Origin: Saprospiraceae bacterium
GTDB lineage: Bacteria > Bacteroidota > Bacteroidia > Chitinophagales > Saprospiraceae
Length of the DNA stretch: 64,000 bases
Assembly: GCA_016722285.1 (NCBI GenBank)
Contig: JADKGI010000009.1
Span: forward strand, 124,001 to 188,000
Reading direction: 5' to 3'
Below the pieces are notes generated by a model. The model saw only the letters and a list, made by a program, of their open reading frames with translations. It searched no databases and was not told the origin of the DNA. A program made the position numbers and the translations under genes. Positions 39,952 to 48,418 of the stretch are shown here, in pieces (the first letter of the stretch is position 1; each line of letters begins with the position of its first letter).

Positions 39952-42186
39952 TTGAATCCTTTGAAAAACTTATACTTCCTTTTATTACTTATGATAAGTA
40001 CGCTTTCTACAGCTCAATCTGTAACGGGCATACTAAGAGATAAAGATGGAAATGCCATAGAATATGCCAATATTATCGTGCTAAAATATAATCTGCATAC
40101 CCATAGCGATGATAAAGGCAGATATTACTTAACCAATGTACATATCGGAGATTCGATTCTTATATCCCACTTGTCATATGAATCGAGTAGCATGGTAATC
40201 AATTCTGGTAATTTTGAAGGCAACATTATATCAGTATTGGAAGAAAAGAGAATAGGTCTTGATCAGGTGGTAATAATGCCTGATAATCAAGCACTTAGTA
40301 CTATATCAAAAATAGATGTTCTTACCAATCCAGTAAATAATTCTCAGGAATTGCTTCGTCGAGTGCCTGGACTCATTATCGGCCAACATGCAGGTGGAGG
40401 CAAAGCAGAACAAATATTTCTTCGCGGATTTGATATTGATCATGGTACTGATATAAACATTTCTATCGATGGACTTCCGGTAAATATGATTTCGCATGCA
40501 CACGGTCAGGGATATGCTGATTTGCACTTTATTATGCCGGAAATCATTGATCAGATCAATTACGGTAAGGGACCTTATGATGCAGACAAGGGTAATCTGG
40601 CAACAGCAGGCTATGTATCCTTAAAAACCAAAGATAGACCGGCAAATTCTTTTTTTTCTTCAGAGTATGGTAGTTTTAATACACGTCGTATTGCCGGGTT
40701 ATATAATCTTGTTTCGTCCCCATCTGAATCAGCTTATGTAGCTACTGAGTACAATCTCACTGATGGCCCATTTACATCTTCTCAGGAATTCAACAGGTTT
40801 AATATTTTTGCTAAATATACAAAACGGATGAGTAATAATGATAAACTGTCATTATGGGGTTCAAGATTCTTCAGTCGTTGGAATGCATCCGGCCAAGTGC
40901 CGGAGCGTGCTGTAGCAAACGGATCTATTGGTCGTTTTGGCTCAGTGGATGATACAGAAGGAGGAAATACTTCGAGAACAAACCTGGTACTTAATTATAC
41001 AAAGTTTATCAACAATAACCAATTTATCAAAACCAGAGCATTTTTTACGGCCTATGATTTTCTGCTTTATTCAAATTTTACTTTCTTTTTAAATGATACT
41101 ATAAATGGTGACCAGATAAGGCAGAAAGAAAAAAGAAATATTTATGGTTTCGATACGGAACTTAATTATAAAATAAAAAATATTCATAACTATGATTTGC
41201 TTTTCAAAGGTGGAACCGGTCTGCGATATGATGATGTCAATAATGTAGAATTGTCTCATACCCTCAATCGTAAAACAACTTTGCAGCGGTTGGCCTTTGG
41301 CCAGGTTGATGAAACTAATTTATTTGGTCACGCTGAAGTTACATTGACCTGCGGGAATTTGATGCTAAATACTGGTGTCAGAGCTGATTATTTTAAATTC
41401 AGTTATGAAAATAATCTGAGTACTCTGTATGTATTGAAACACAACGACAAAACTGTCATTAGTCCAAAGATCAATATCCAGTTTACCTTAAACCAGAGTA
41501 CACAATTGTTTGCAAAATTTGGAAAGGGATTTCATTCTAATGATACAAGAGTTGTAACCGAAAATCAGGCACAGCAAATTCTTCCCACTGCATATGGGGT
41601 TGATTTTGGTGGAATCTTCAAGCCTTATAAGAGTATGATCATCAACGCAGCTGTTTGGTATCTGTATTTGGATCAGGAGTTTGTCTATGTGGGTGATGAA
41701 GGCATTGTAGAACCTGGTGGTAGAACACGTCGTGCAGGTGTTGACTTTGGGATCCGCTACCAGCCGACCCATTGGTTATTTATTTATTCTGATTTGAATA
41801 TGGCCAATCCCCGAATGGTAGATGAAGCTGAAGGTTCAAATTATATCCCTTTAGCACCCACACTTACTAATACAGGAGGCTTATCATTTAATCCTGTAAA
41901 ATCTATTTCAGGTGGATTGAGATACAGATATGTTGCTGATCGTCCAGCCAATATTGATAATTCCATCATTGCCAAAGGTTATAAGGTCATTGATTTTAAT
42001 ATCAATTATTCGTTTAGGAAAATCATGGTCGGTTTAGAAATCAATAATGTATTGAATACAGATTGGAACGAAACACAATTTGCCACAGAATCGAGCTTAA
42101 AAAACGAGAGTAAATCTGTAAATGAAATTCACTTTACACCTGGTGCTCCTTTCTCTGTAAAGGGGAAATTGACATATAATTTTTAA
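39952..42186 (+). CDS. TonB-dependent outer-membrane receptor with carboxypeptidase-like N-terminal domain
   Basis: A signal peptide (NLYFLLLLMISTLSTAQS) follows a probable TTG start at 39952 or 39961. Residues ~24-105 form a CarboxypepD_reg-like domain (GILRDKDGNAIEYANIIVLK), 115-225 the plug (RRVPGLIIGQHAGGGKAEQI; FLRGFDIDHGTDINISIDGL) and the rest a 22-strand-type barrel ending in SVKGKLTYNF, with a terminal aromatic residue. The plug has a His-rich stretch, MISHAHGQGYADLHF, near residue 180. Receptors of this kind import scarce ligands using TonB energy. The substrate is unknown; the His-rich plug suggests a metal or metal chelate. Position after the DUF4331 genes points to a shared task. 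Confidence 0.85.
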   Translation: MNPLKNLYFLLLLMISTLSTAQSVTGILRDKDGNAIEYANIIVLKYNLHTHSDDKGRYYLTNVHIGDSILISHLSYESSSMVINSGNFEGNIISVLEEKRIGLDQVVIMPDNQALSTISKIDVLTNPVNNSQELLRRVPGLIIGQHAGGGKAEQIFLRGFDIDHGTDINISIDGLPVNMISHAHGQGYADLHFIMPEIIDQINYGKGPYDADKGNLATAGYVSLKTKDRPANSFFSSEYGSFNTRRIAGLYNLVSSPSESAYVATEYNLTDGPFTSSQEFNRFNIFAKYTKRMSNNDKLSLWGSRFFSRWNASGQVPERAVANGSIGRFGSVDDTEGGNTSRTNLVLNYTKFINNNQFIKTRAFFTAYDFLLYSNFTFFLNDTINGDQIRQKEKRNIYGFDTELNYKIKNIHNYDLLFKGGTGLRYDDVNNVELSHTLNRKTTLQRLAFGQVDETNLFGHAEVTLTCGNLMLNTGVRADYFKFSYENNLSTLYVLKHNDKTVISPKINIQFTLNQSTQLFAKFGKGFHSNDTRVVTENQAQQILPTAYGVDFGGIFKPYKSMIINAAVWYLYLDQEFVYVGDEGIVEPGGRTRRAGVDFGIRYQPTHWLFIYSDLNMANPRMVDEAEGSNYIPLAPTLTNTGGLSFNPVKSISGGLRYRYVADRPANIDNSIIAKGYKVIDFNINYSFRKIMVGLEINNVLNTDWNETQFATESSLKNESKSVNEIHFTPGAPFSVKGKLTYNF

Positions 42187-42207
42187 TTTATTGTCGAAAT
42201 CAGGTCG

Positions 42208-42795
42208 TCATTTCTGTTTGAAATAGGAATATAATTCATCCTGCTGCGGCCTGTCATCAGGTATTTTCCTAAGTGGCTCGCATGGCTTCAGAGTTTCCAT
42301 ACATTCACCAGGTAGCCGTTGATATAACCTGGTGCCTTCGGACTTCCATTTTATCATTTCATCGGATACTTCTTTAATGATTGTGGCCGGATTGCCTACA
42401 ATCAATGACCTTCGGGGAAATTTTTCTGCTGCTTTTATAAAAGTCAATGCACCCAAAATACATTCTTCACCGATTTCCACTTCATCCATGACCACACTGT
42501 TCATACCAATAAGGCTATTTCTACCTATTATAGCGCCATGTATGATCGCTCCATGTCCTATATGGGCAGCTGCATGCAATATTACTTTTTTACCTGGAAA
42601 CATATGAATGGTACAGTTTTCCTGTACGTTGCATCCATCTTCAATGATGATTTCACCCCAGTCTCCTCTTATTGCAGCACCCGGACCAATATACACATTC
42701 TTACCTATTATTACATTGCCTGTAACCGTAGCCTGAGGATGAACAAATGACGACTCATTAATGACGGGTATGTATCCATTAAAAGAATAAATCAT
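42208..42795 (-). CDS. Left-handed beta-helix hexapeptide protein, gamma-carbonic-anhydrase/PaaY-like
   Basis: A 195-residue protein built of hexapeptide repeats ([LIV]GxxxX), for example VIIGKNVYIGPGAAIRGDWG and AIIHGAIIGRNSLIGMNSVV. The conserved His sites for zinc are visible (NCTIHMF, AHIGHGAIIHGA). The C-terminus SDEMIKWKSEGTRLYQRLP is typical of PaaY/CaiE proteins. Related proteins are carbonic anhydrases or CoA thioesterases; which one applies cannot be told from sequence. It overlaps the preceding cysteine-cluster gene by 4 bases (ATGA), so the two are coupled. Confidence 0.85.
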   Translation of the reverse strand: MIYSFNGYIPVINESSFVHPQATVTGNVIIGKNVYIGPGAAIRGDWGEIIIEDGCNVQENCTIHMFPGKKVILHAAAHIGHGAIIHGAIIGRNSLIGMNSVVMDEVEIGEECILGALTFIKAAEKFPRRSLIVGNPATIIKEVSDEMIKWKSEGTRLYQRLPGECMETLKPCEPLRKIPDDRPQQDELYSYFKQK

Positions 42796-43292
42796 GAAGT
42801 CAAAGGTAGTGCTTTTTTAAGTTCACGCAATATTTTTAAAGCAGCAGGACATATTAGTGTATTTGCAAGGTTGAGAGATTTCCTTTTTGCATATCCTTTT
42901 TCATTGGTATGCGGGTATCTTCGACATGCTTCTGGCCTGACTTCATAGATAGTACAGGCATTCTGATTGTTGAGAAATGTACAAGGAACATTTTTTAAGA
43001 TCATTTCTCCATTGAAATCTACAATTACAAATGTTTTTATAAAATTTTTAGCTGAGATACCAAGATAGCGGGATATTCTGAACACATCTTCCTGTATTAC
43101 CAACGGAGGTGTGGTTTTACAGCAATTAGCACATGTCAAACAATCTGTTTCGCTGAAAACTCTATGGTGTATATCTGAAATTAGAGGGAGAATGTTTTCT
43201 TCTTTTTGTGTGCTGATCTGCTTTAAAAATAGCTCATTACTTTTTTTGTCAATCACAGCTTCAGCCAGAAGATCTGAAAATAATGGATCCAT
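42792..43292 (-). CDS. YkgJ-family cysteine-cluster protein (metal-binding)
   Basis: A 166-residue cytoplasmic protein with the characteristic cysteine set: CLTCANCC (near residue 54-61), then C in VPCTFL, C in NACTIYEVRPEACRRYPH. This pattern defines the zinc/iron-chelating CxCxxCC family (YkgJ), whose role is still uncertain. The last codons overlap the hexapeptide gene and the start lies 1 base after the stop of the upstream hypothetical gene, so three genes form an operon. Confidence 0.82.
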   Translation of the reverse strand: MDPLFSDLLAEAVIDKKSNELFLKQISTQKEENILPLISDIHHRVFSETDCLTCANCCKTTPPLVIQEDVFRISRYLGISAKNFIKTFVIVDFNGEMILKNVPCTFLNNQNACTIYEVRPEACRRYPHTNEKGYAKRKSLNLANTLICPAALKILRELKKALPLTS

Positions 43293-43293
43293 C

Positions 43294-43956
43294 CTATTCG
43301 TTCTGGGTTAACATTATCTCGCTGATATTATTGTATTCCTGTTCCGGAATATGTATCCTTAATATATAATTTCCTTTCGGAAGTTTGTAAGTTGGAATCC
43401 ATTGAGAAGCTGAAGACGTAGTTCTGTCAATTTTTCTTATTTTTTCTTCAATATTGACAATTGTAATAGAGTAGTTTTTGCACAATGGATTATCAATTAG
43501 CAATAATTGCTGATCTCCGGCATACGTCGGTATCAGATTTAATCCTGATGTATTCTTTTCATATTGTAATAAGAGCGATGTTGTTTTAAAAAAACTATAA
43601 TCGTTGTAGTTTTGTTTCCCGATCTTCTCTGATTCATTTAGAATGCGCCAATAATATTCTTTATTTTCTTTGAGACTTTTTATTGTAAATAAATGATCAT
43701 TCAATATAGTATCCATGAACATAATCTCAAAATTTTTAGAGCATGAAATCTGAAGTCGCTGATTTGACTTGCCTTGGATATTCTGCCAGTTGAGTTGAAG
43801 ATTTTGGAAATAAACGACCTGATTCTCCTGAGGGTAGATGTATTTTATTTGAGGCAATTTTTTGAAAGTATTTGCAACTCCATAATGAGGAAATAATATA
43901 CTGGTACAGCAGATTATTAAACCTGCAATACAAATTTTATTTTGTTTAAAGTACAC
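43294..43956 (-). CDS. Secreted hypothetical protein with fibronectin-III-like domain
   Basis: A 220-residue protein with an N-terminal hydrophobic segment (about 9-27, signal peptide). Residues ~40-130 show a fibronectin-type-III-like pattern (PQENQVVYFQNLQLNWQNIQ ... LKENKEYYWRILNES), a form often used in Bacteroidota for extracellular beta-sandwich domains. The rest, ending in KLPKGNYILRIHIPEQEYN, looks like another small beta domain. No catalytic motif. First gene of a three-gene operon with the cysteine-cluster and hexapeptide genes. Confidence 0.6.
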   Translation of the reverse strand: MYFKQNKICIAGLIICCTSILFPHYGVANTFKKLPQIKYIYPQENQVVYFQNLQLNWQNIQGKSNQRLQISCSKNFEIMFMDTILNDHLFTIKSLKENKEYYWRILNESEKIGKQNYNDYSFFKTTSLLLQYEKNTSGLNLIPTYAGDQQLLLIDNPLCKNYSITIVNIEEKIRKIDRTTSSASQWIPTYKLPKGNYILRIHIPEQEYNNISEIMLTQNE

Positions 43957-44431
43957 TTAGACTGCGGCATTAATTACTCATCATAAAGATAGATAAAGTA
44001 ATTTAATATTCAAATATAGGACAAAATATTATTTAATTATGTCACATGTCTGTCTTTAACCTAATTGAGCTGAGAAAGCATTTGAATTTTTAAGTTTCAT
44101 TTCTATGTGTGATAATCTGACAGACACATTAATTTTATTTTTGGATAATTCAAATTAGTGCATTAATCCCCAAATTAGGGTAAGCAACAAAACTTTATAT
44201 TAGAGTTACCATTGAATTTTCAATAAATTCAGGACTTGTTTTATCCAGTTAGATTAGCGTAAATGATTTTTCTGAATCGAAAAATGAATACATTCCATCA
44301 TAATAAGAACTGTCAGTTTCGGCTAACCACTTCAGAGTATGTTTTTCAGCTTAGTTGGAGTAGTTTTAAATCTCGATGAATCTATTTTTTTTCTTTGCTG
44401 AATGTATTTTCAAAATTGCGTTAATTCCTGA
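43957..44431. other. Non-coding, AT-rich region
   Basis: About 475 bases between the fibronectin-like gene and the ydjM-like remnant. No coding frame, RNA gene or strong hairpin is recognised. The missing C-terminal third of the ydjM-like gene would be expected here, but I cannot find it in any frame. Confidence 0.45.
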
Positions 44432-45142
44432 TTAGCCGTAAACTGTAAAAGCCATATAAAAGCAACTTTCTATCAGTCCTGTCCTGTTTAGCCAAACTCT
44501 GCGATTGGATTTTTTATCATAAAACATGGCACATATCAAACAAATCATAAAAGGTACTGTGTACAATCCATCCACCACAGAAATATTGTTGAATGCAACT
44601 CGCTGATATGAAAAAGAAAGCAAAATCCGGGTACCATAATTAATGAAACAATCCAAAATAGGGTAGGTGACCAGACCAAGTGCGAATTAGCATACCCAAT
44701 CTACATAAGTTGCATCCGGAGAATCATATTTATTACGCGTATATCTATTATATATCAATAACACAGAGAGTGCCATAAAAATAATACAAATAGCTCCTTT
44801 ATAATACGAAATACCTCCAATAAATAAAATGGTCATTCCAATTCCACCAGATAACAGCCCTCAACGTATGATTCCAAACTACTTATGATAAGGCAGCTGA
44901 TATATTGTATGAACAAGCCAGGCCAATACAAAGGATAAAATCAAGAGATTAAAGGCAGAATGAGCCGGACCTATGTGAAAGGAAAGCCCATCAATCGGAG
45001 ACATAAAAATATTTGAAAGGACATCCAGATCCGGTATTGTTCCGGCAATAGCACCCCAAACCATTGCTCTGTTACCTATTTTTTTGCCCAGACATGCTTC
45101 TGCTACCGCCGCACCAAGTACTATCTGGGTGATAGAATCCAT
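44432..45142 (-). pseudogene. Decayed YdjM-like metal-dependent hydrolase (DUF457) gene
   Basis: The N-terminus is intact from 45142: MDSITQIVLGAAVAEACLGK, then GTIPDLDVLSNIF and GPAHSAFNLLILSF, the YdjM/LexA-regulated membrane hydrolase start (normally GHRGxxHS; here the first His is lost to GPAHS). That frame stops at 44879. Further fragments follow in other frames: KYDSPDATYVDWVC, then FALGLVTYPILDCFINYGTR (normal form THPxLDxFTxYG) and VAFNNISVVDGLYTVPFMIC. It ends at 44432, well short of the usual ~330 residues. Several stops, a lost residue and a missing end together suggest true decay rather than only sequencing error. Confidence 0.7.
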
Positions 45143-45148
45143 GCATTA

Positions 45149-45877
45149 TCAAGTAATTACTGGATGAATATCAAGTTTTGTAATGGCTTTACTTGCAGCA
45201 GTTTGTTCAGCTGATTTCTTGTTAAAGTCCTCAGCTGTTGAAATTTCCTGACCATCAATGATAACACCCACCTTAAAACAATCTCTTTTATCCATCTTAA
45301 ATTTAGCAAGAGTAACAAAATTAACTTCCATGCCATTTTTTTGACACCATTCAAGGAGCTGTGATTTGTGGTTGTCATCTTTAGTCTCAAGATTAATGAT
45401 ATCGAGATACTTCATTAAAATATTCCTGATTACATAATTTTTAGTTTTTTCATAACCAAACTCAATGTAAATCGCTCCAACCAAGGCTTCCAGAGCATTA
45501 CCAAGCATAGCACTACTCATTTTGCCCATACTATATTCAGAAAGAATGACATCAAGTCCCATGCTATCGGCAATTTCATTCAACGTCTGCCGCTTTACAA
45601 TTTTGGATCTCATTTTGGTAAGAAATCCCTCGTCCTTGTTAGGGTATTTTTTAAAAAGATATTCGGCTACGATAGTGGACAAAATAGCATCTCCCAAATA
45701 CTCCAATCTTTCATTTGTGGGCTTGCCTGGAGTCTCATTTGTCATCGATTTATGGTAGAATGCTGTTTTAAACAAACTTAGTCTCGCCGGTGTAAAGCCA
45801 AGTATAGGTCTCAGTCGCATTGTGAGATCTTTATCTTCTGAGAAATACAGATTGTAAATTCGGCGTACTATGTCCAA
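45149..45877 (-). CDS. rnc: Ribonuclease III
   Basis: Double-strand-specific endoribonuclease that processes rRNA precursors and structured RNAs. The catalytic signature ERLEYLGDAILSTIVAEYLF is at about residues 58-77; LGNALEALVGAIYIE (about 125-139) supplies the second acidic pair. A double-stranded-RNA-binding domain covers about 170-240 (HKSQLLEWCQKNGMEVNFVT; NKKSAEQTAASKAI). 242 residues is normal. It is 2 bases downstream of fabF on the same strand; acpP-fabF-rnc is a conserved order in Bacteroidota. Confidence 0.95.
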   Translation of the reverse strand: MDIVRRIYNLYFSEDKDLTMRLRPILGFTPARLSLFKTAFYHKSMTNETPGKPTNERLEYLGDAILSTIVAEYLFKKYPNKDEGFLTKMRSKIVKRQTLNEIADSMGLDVILSEYSMGKMSSAMLGNALEALVGAIYIEFGYEKTKNYVIRNILMKYLDIINLETKDDNHKSQLLEWCQKNGMEVNFVTLAKFKMDKRDCFKVGVIIDGQEISTAEDFNKKSAEQTAASKAITKLDIHPVIT

Positions 45878-45879
45878 AG

Positions 45880-47127
45880 CTAATCTTTAAATCGTTTAAC
45901 TATTAAGGATGCATTATGACCACCAAATCCAAATGTATTGCTCAGCGCAAAATCGATTTTCTTTTCCTGTGCAGTATTAAAGGTAAAATTTAATTTATTA
46001 TCAAATTCAGGGTCATCCGTAAAATGATTAATAGTGGGGGGTATAAACCCTTCATTTATTGCAACAACACAAGCAATTGCTTCAATTGCACCGGCACCAC
46101 CTAAAAGATGCCCGGTCATGGATTTGGTGCTACTGATATTCAGATTGTAAGCTGAATCACCAAAAACTGCCTGGATAGCCTTTGTTTCAGCAATATCTCC
46201 CAATGGAGTTGATGTGCCATGTACATTTACATAACCGATATCCGATGCATGGATACCTGCATCTTTAATGGCAAGGCTCATCACATTACGGGCACCTAAT
46301 CCTTCCGGATGCGGGGCTGTCATGTGATAGGCATCTGCCGTCATGCCTGCTCCGATTACTTCACCATAGATTGTAGCTCCTCGTTTTCTGGCGTGATCCA
46401 GCTCTTCCAGTATGACACAACCTGCACCTTCACCGAGTACGAAGCCATCTCTATCTTTATCAAATGGCCGACTGGCTGTATCCGGATCGTCATTGCGCTC
46501 AGACATAGCCTTCATAGCTGAAAATCCACCAACACTTGCTTTGGTAATCGCCGCTTCTGATCCTCCTGTTACCATGATATCGGCTCTACCCATCCTGATA
46601 TAATCAAAGGATGCAATAATAGAATGCGTCGAAGAGGCGCAAGCTGAAACAGTTCCGTAATTAATTCCCCGGAAACCGTATTTTATGGAAATATGACCCG
46701 GAGCTATATCTCCTATCAATTTTGGAATAAGAAACGGGCTGTACCTCGGATCACCTGTCCAATGGGCAGCCTCCGTTATATCGTGTTCAATGGTTTCAAA
46801 GCCGCCAATTCCTGTACCCCATATGACACCTGTTCTGTCCAGGTCGATTTTTTCTAAATCAAGCCCGGAATGAAGGACGGCTTCATCAGCAACGATCATA
46901 GCATATTGTGCAAAAGGATCGAGCCTTCTGGCTTCTTTTCTATTCATATATTTTTCGACATCAAAATTCTTAAGCTCACAGGCAAATTTTACTTTGAATA
47001 ATGACGCATCAAATTTTGTAATAGGGCCTGCGCCGCTAATTCCAGTTTTTAAGCCTTCAATATAATTAGAATATGTGTTTCCAATGGGTGTAAGAGCTCC
47101 TATTCCTGTTATTACAACTCGTCTCAT
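45880..47127 (-). CDS. fabF: 3-oxoacyl-[acyl-carrier-protein] synthase II
   Basis: The condensing enzyme that elongates acyl-ACP with malonyl-ACP. The Cys-His-His triad is visible: GTVSACASSTHSI (Cys near residue 163), VNVHGTSTPLGD and KSMTGHLLGGAGAIEA. Starts MRRVVITGIGALTPIGN, as usual. 415 residues is the family length. It lies between acpP (128 bases upstream, with a hairpin between) and rnc (2 bases downstream). Confidence 0.96.
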   Translation of the reverse strand: MRRVVITGIGALTPIGNTYSNYIEGLKTGISGAGPITKFDASLFKVKFACELKNFDVEKYMNRKEARRLDPFAQYAMIVADEAVLHSGLDLEKIDLDRTGVIWGTGIGGFETIEHDITEAAHWTGDPRYSPFLIPKLIGDIAPGHISIKYGFRGINYGTVSACASSTHSIIASFDYIRMGRADIMVTGGSEAAITKASVGGFSAMKAMSERNDDPDTASRPFDKDRDGFVLGEGAGCVILEELDHARKRGATIYGEVIGAGMTADAYHMTAPHPEGLGARNVMSLAIKDAGIHASDIGYVNVHGTSTPLGDIAETKAIQAVFGDSAYNLNISSTKSMTGHLLGGAGAIEAIACVVAINEGFIPPTINHFTDDPEFDNKLNFTFNTAQEKKIDFALSNTFGFGGHNASLIVKRFKD

Positions 47128-47195
47128 ATTAAGATTTGTAAGTTCATGGCAAAAATCTATATTTTTTATTTAATAAAATAACCTTTTGCCATATA

Positions 47196-47230
47196 AAAAA
47201 AAATCCACAAAAACATATGCTTTTGTGGAC
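47196..47230 (-). terminator. Terminator-like hairpin between acpP and fabF
   Basis: Read on the minus strand: stem TCCACAAAA / TTTTGTGGA with a 7-base loop, followed by a run of T (the A9 at 47196-47203). It lies 25 bases after the acpP stop and about 70 before fabF, so it can end the acpP transcript or partly attenuate fabF-rnc. Confidence 0.8.
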
Positions 47231-47254
47231 TTCCTTTTCTTTTTGAATTAATCC

Positions 47255-47491
47255 TTATGCTTTGCTCGCTTCGAGAAACTCTACTGCCTGACCTACGGTT
47301 TGGATTTTTTCAGCCTGATCATCAGGTATTGACACATCAAATTCTTTTTCAAACTCCATAATAAGCTCAACGGTGTCCAATGAATCTGCTCCAAGATCAT
47401 TTGTGAAGCTGGCTTCGTTCGTTACTTCTGACTCATCAACACCTAATTTGTCGATGATAATTTTTTTTACTTTTTCTGCGATTTGTGACAT
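47255..47491 (-). CDS. acpP: Acyl carrier protein
   Basis: Carrier of growing fatty acids. ATG 47491 gives 78 residues beginning MSQIAEKVKKIIIDKLGV; a longer frame to 47536 adds a non-conserved stretch. The phosphopantetheine serine is in GADSLDTVEL (about residue 38) and acidic helices surround it (MEFEKEFDVSIPDDQAEKI). First gene of the acpP-fabF-rnc group. Confidence 0.96.
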   Translation of the reverse strand: MSQIAEKVKKIIIDKLGVDESEVTNEASFTNDLGADSLDTVELIMEFEKEFDVSIPDDQAEKIQTVGQAVEFLEASKA

Positions 47492-47820
47492 TTTAAATAA
47501 TGTTTTCTGAATTATGCCGCAAAATAAGGTAATCATTCAGTCTTATACAAATAATTAACACTTTATTTTGATATTACCTGATTTTTTAATATAATTTTAT
47601 AACAAATGGAGTAAAAATATTTCATTTGTATTTCAAGTTAAGCTATGTTAACCTTGGTATTTTTTGCTTTATAGGATGTTTTCTTAAATTTGTTAATCTA
47701 ATTTATTCAGATGAGATCCTCATGGTGCAAACATCACAAACCATTATGATTAAATTATGGGTAGTCCACGTGACCTTTAAAATTAAAATAAATTGAGATT
47801 ACTCCGAAAAGTTTATTTTT

Positions 47821-47939
47821 GCCACAAAGGAACAAAAACACTAAGAGTCGCAAAGAATAACAAATTTTATAAATTGATATTCAATCCTTTGTGAACCTTT
47901 GAGACTTAGAGACCTTATGAAATTCTTTGTTTTTGCCTT
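47821..47939. repeat. Imperfect long inverted repeat in a non-coding stretch
   Basis: The left arm starts GCCACAAAGGAACAAAAACA (47821) and contains CTAAGAG and GCAAAG. The right arm contains CCTTTGTG (47888-47895 region), GACTTAG, and CTTTGTTTTTGCC ending at 47937. The arms are imperfect complements. CACAAAGG...CTAAG...CAAAG / CTTTG...CTTAG...CCTTTGTG units are a dispersed intergenic motif I have seen in many Bacteroidota genomes. It could fold into a long hairpin RNA. No coding frame here. Confidence 0.55.
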
Positions 47940-48026
47940 TTTTAAGCGGACTCATAAATTTAAACGCATAATAATTTTTTTAAGAAAAATGGTGCAAAGT
48001 ATTGACAAGTTAAATTTATTATCGTA

Positions 48027-48038
48027 ATATTGCAATAT
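48027..48038. promoter_or_regulatory. Palindromic operator candidate for ArsR
   Basis: A perfect 12-base palindrome, ATATTGCAATAT, 19 bases upstream of the arsR start and within a longer dyad (ATCGTAATATTGCAATATATAA). ArsR-type winged-helix dimers bind such AT-rich dyads over their own promoter and leave on arsenite binding. A TTG at 48002-48004 would suit the -33 element, placing the dyad over the -7 region. Confidence 0.55.
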
Positions 48039-48057
48039 ATAATTTAAAACTATTATT

Positions 48058-48375
48058 ATGGGTGCAACAAAAACTGAGCATTTTACGGACGAACAGAACA
48101 GAATAGCCTCAATAGCAAAAGCTCTGGGGCATCCTGCCCGTATTGCAATCATGGAGTATCTGGTAAAAACATCTGCATGTATTTGTGGTGATATTGTCAA
48201 TGAACTACCTCTATCTCAACCAACAGTTTCACAGCATCTCAAAGAGCTTAAAGAAGCAGGGTTGATAAAAGGGAGTATTGAAGGCACCTCTATTTGCTAC
48301 TGTGTCAATGCTGAAGCGTTAAAAATGCTGAGTAACTATTTAGGATTCAAATTTAATTTGGATAAATGCTGCTGA
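48058..48375 (+). CDS. arsR: ArsR-family arsenic-responsive repressor
   Basis: A 105-residue winged-helix protein: ALGHPARIAIMEYLVKTSAC, then the helix-turn-helix LSQPTVSQHLKELKEAGLIK and the wing GSIEGTSICYCVN. Metal-site cysteines are present in TSACICGDIV (CxC, helix 3), the usual arsenite site, plus a C-terminal Cys pair (DKCC). It should repress arsR-arsM in the absence of arsenite. arsM follows after 43 bases. Confidence 0.9.
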   Translation: MGATKTEHFTDEQNRIASIAKALGHPARIAIMEYLVKTSACICGDIVNELPLSQPTVSQHLKELKEAGLIKGSIEGTSICYCVNAEALKMLSNYLGFKFNLDKCC

Positions 48376-48418
48376 ACACATTGGAATATTTTTTTCACTA
48401 TAAACATTTAAATAACTT

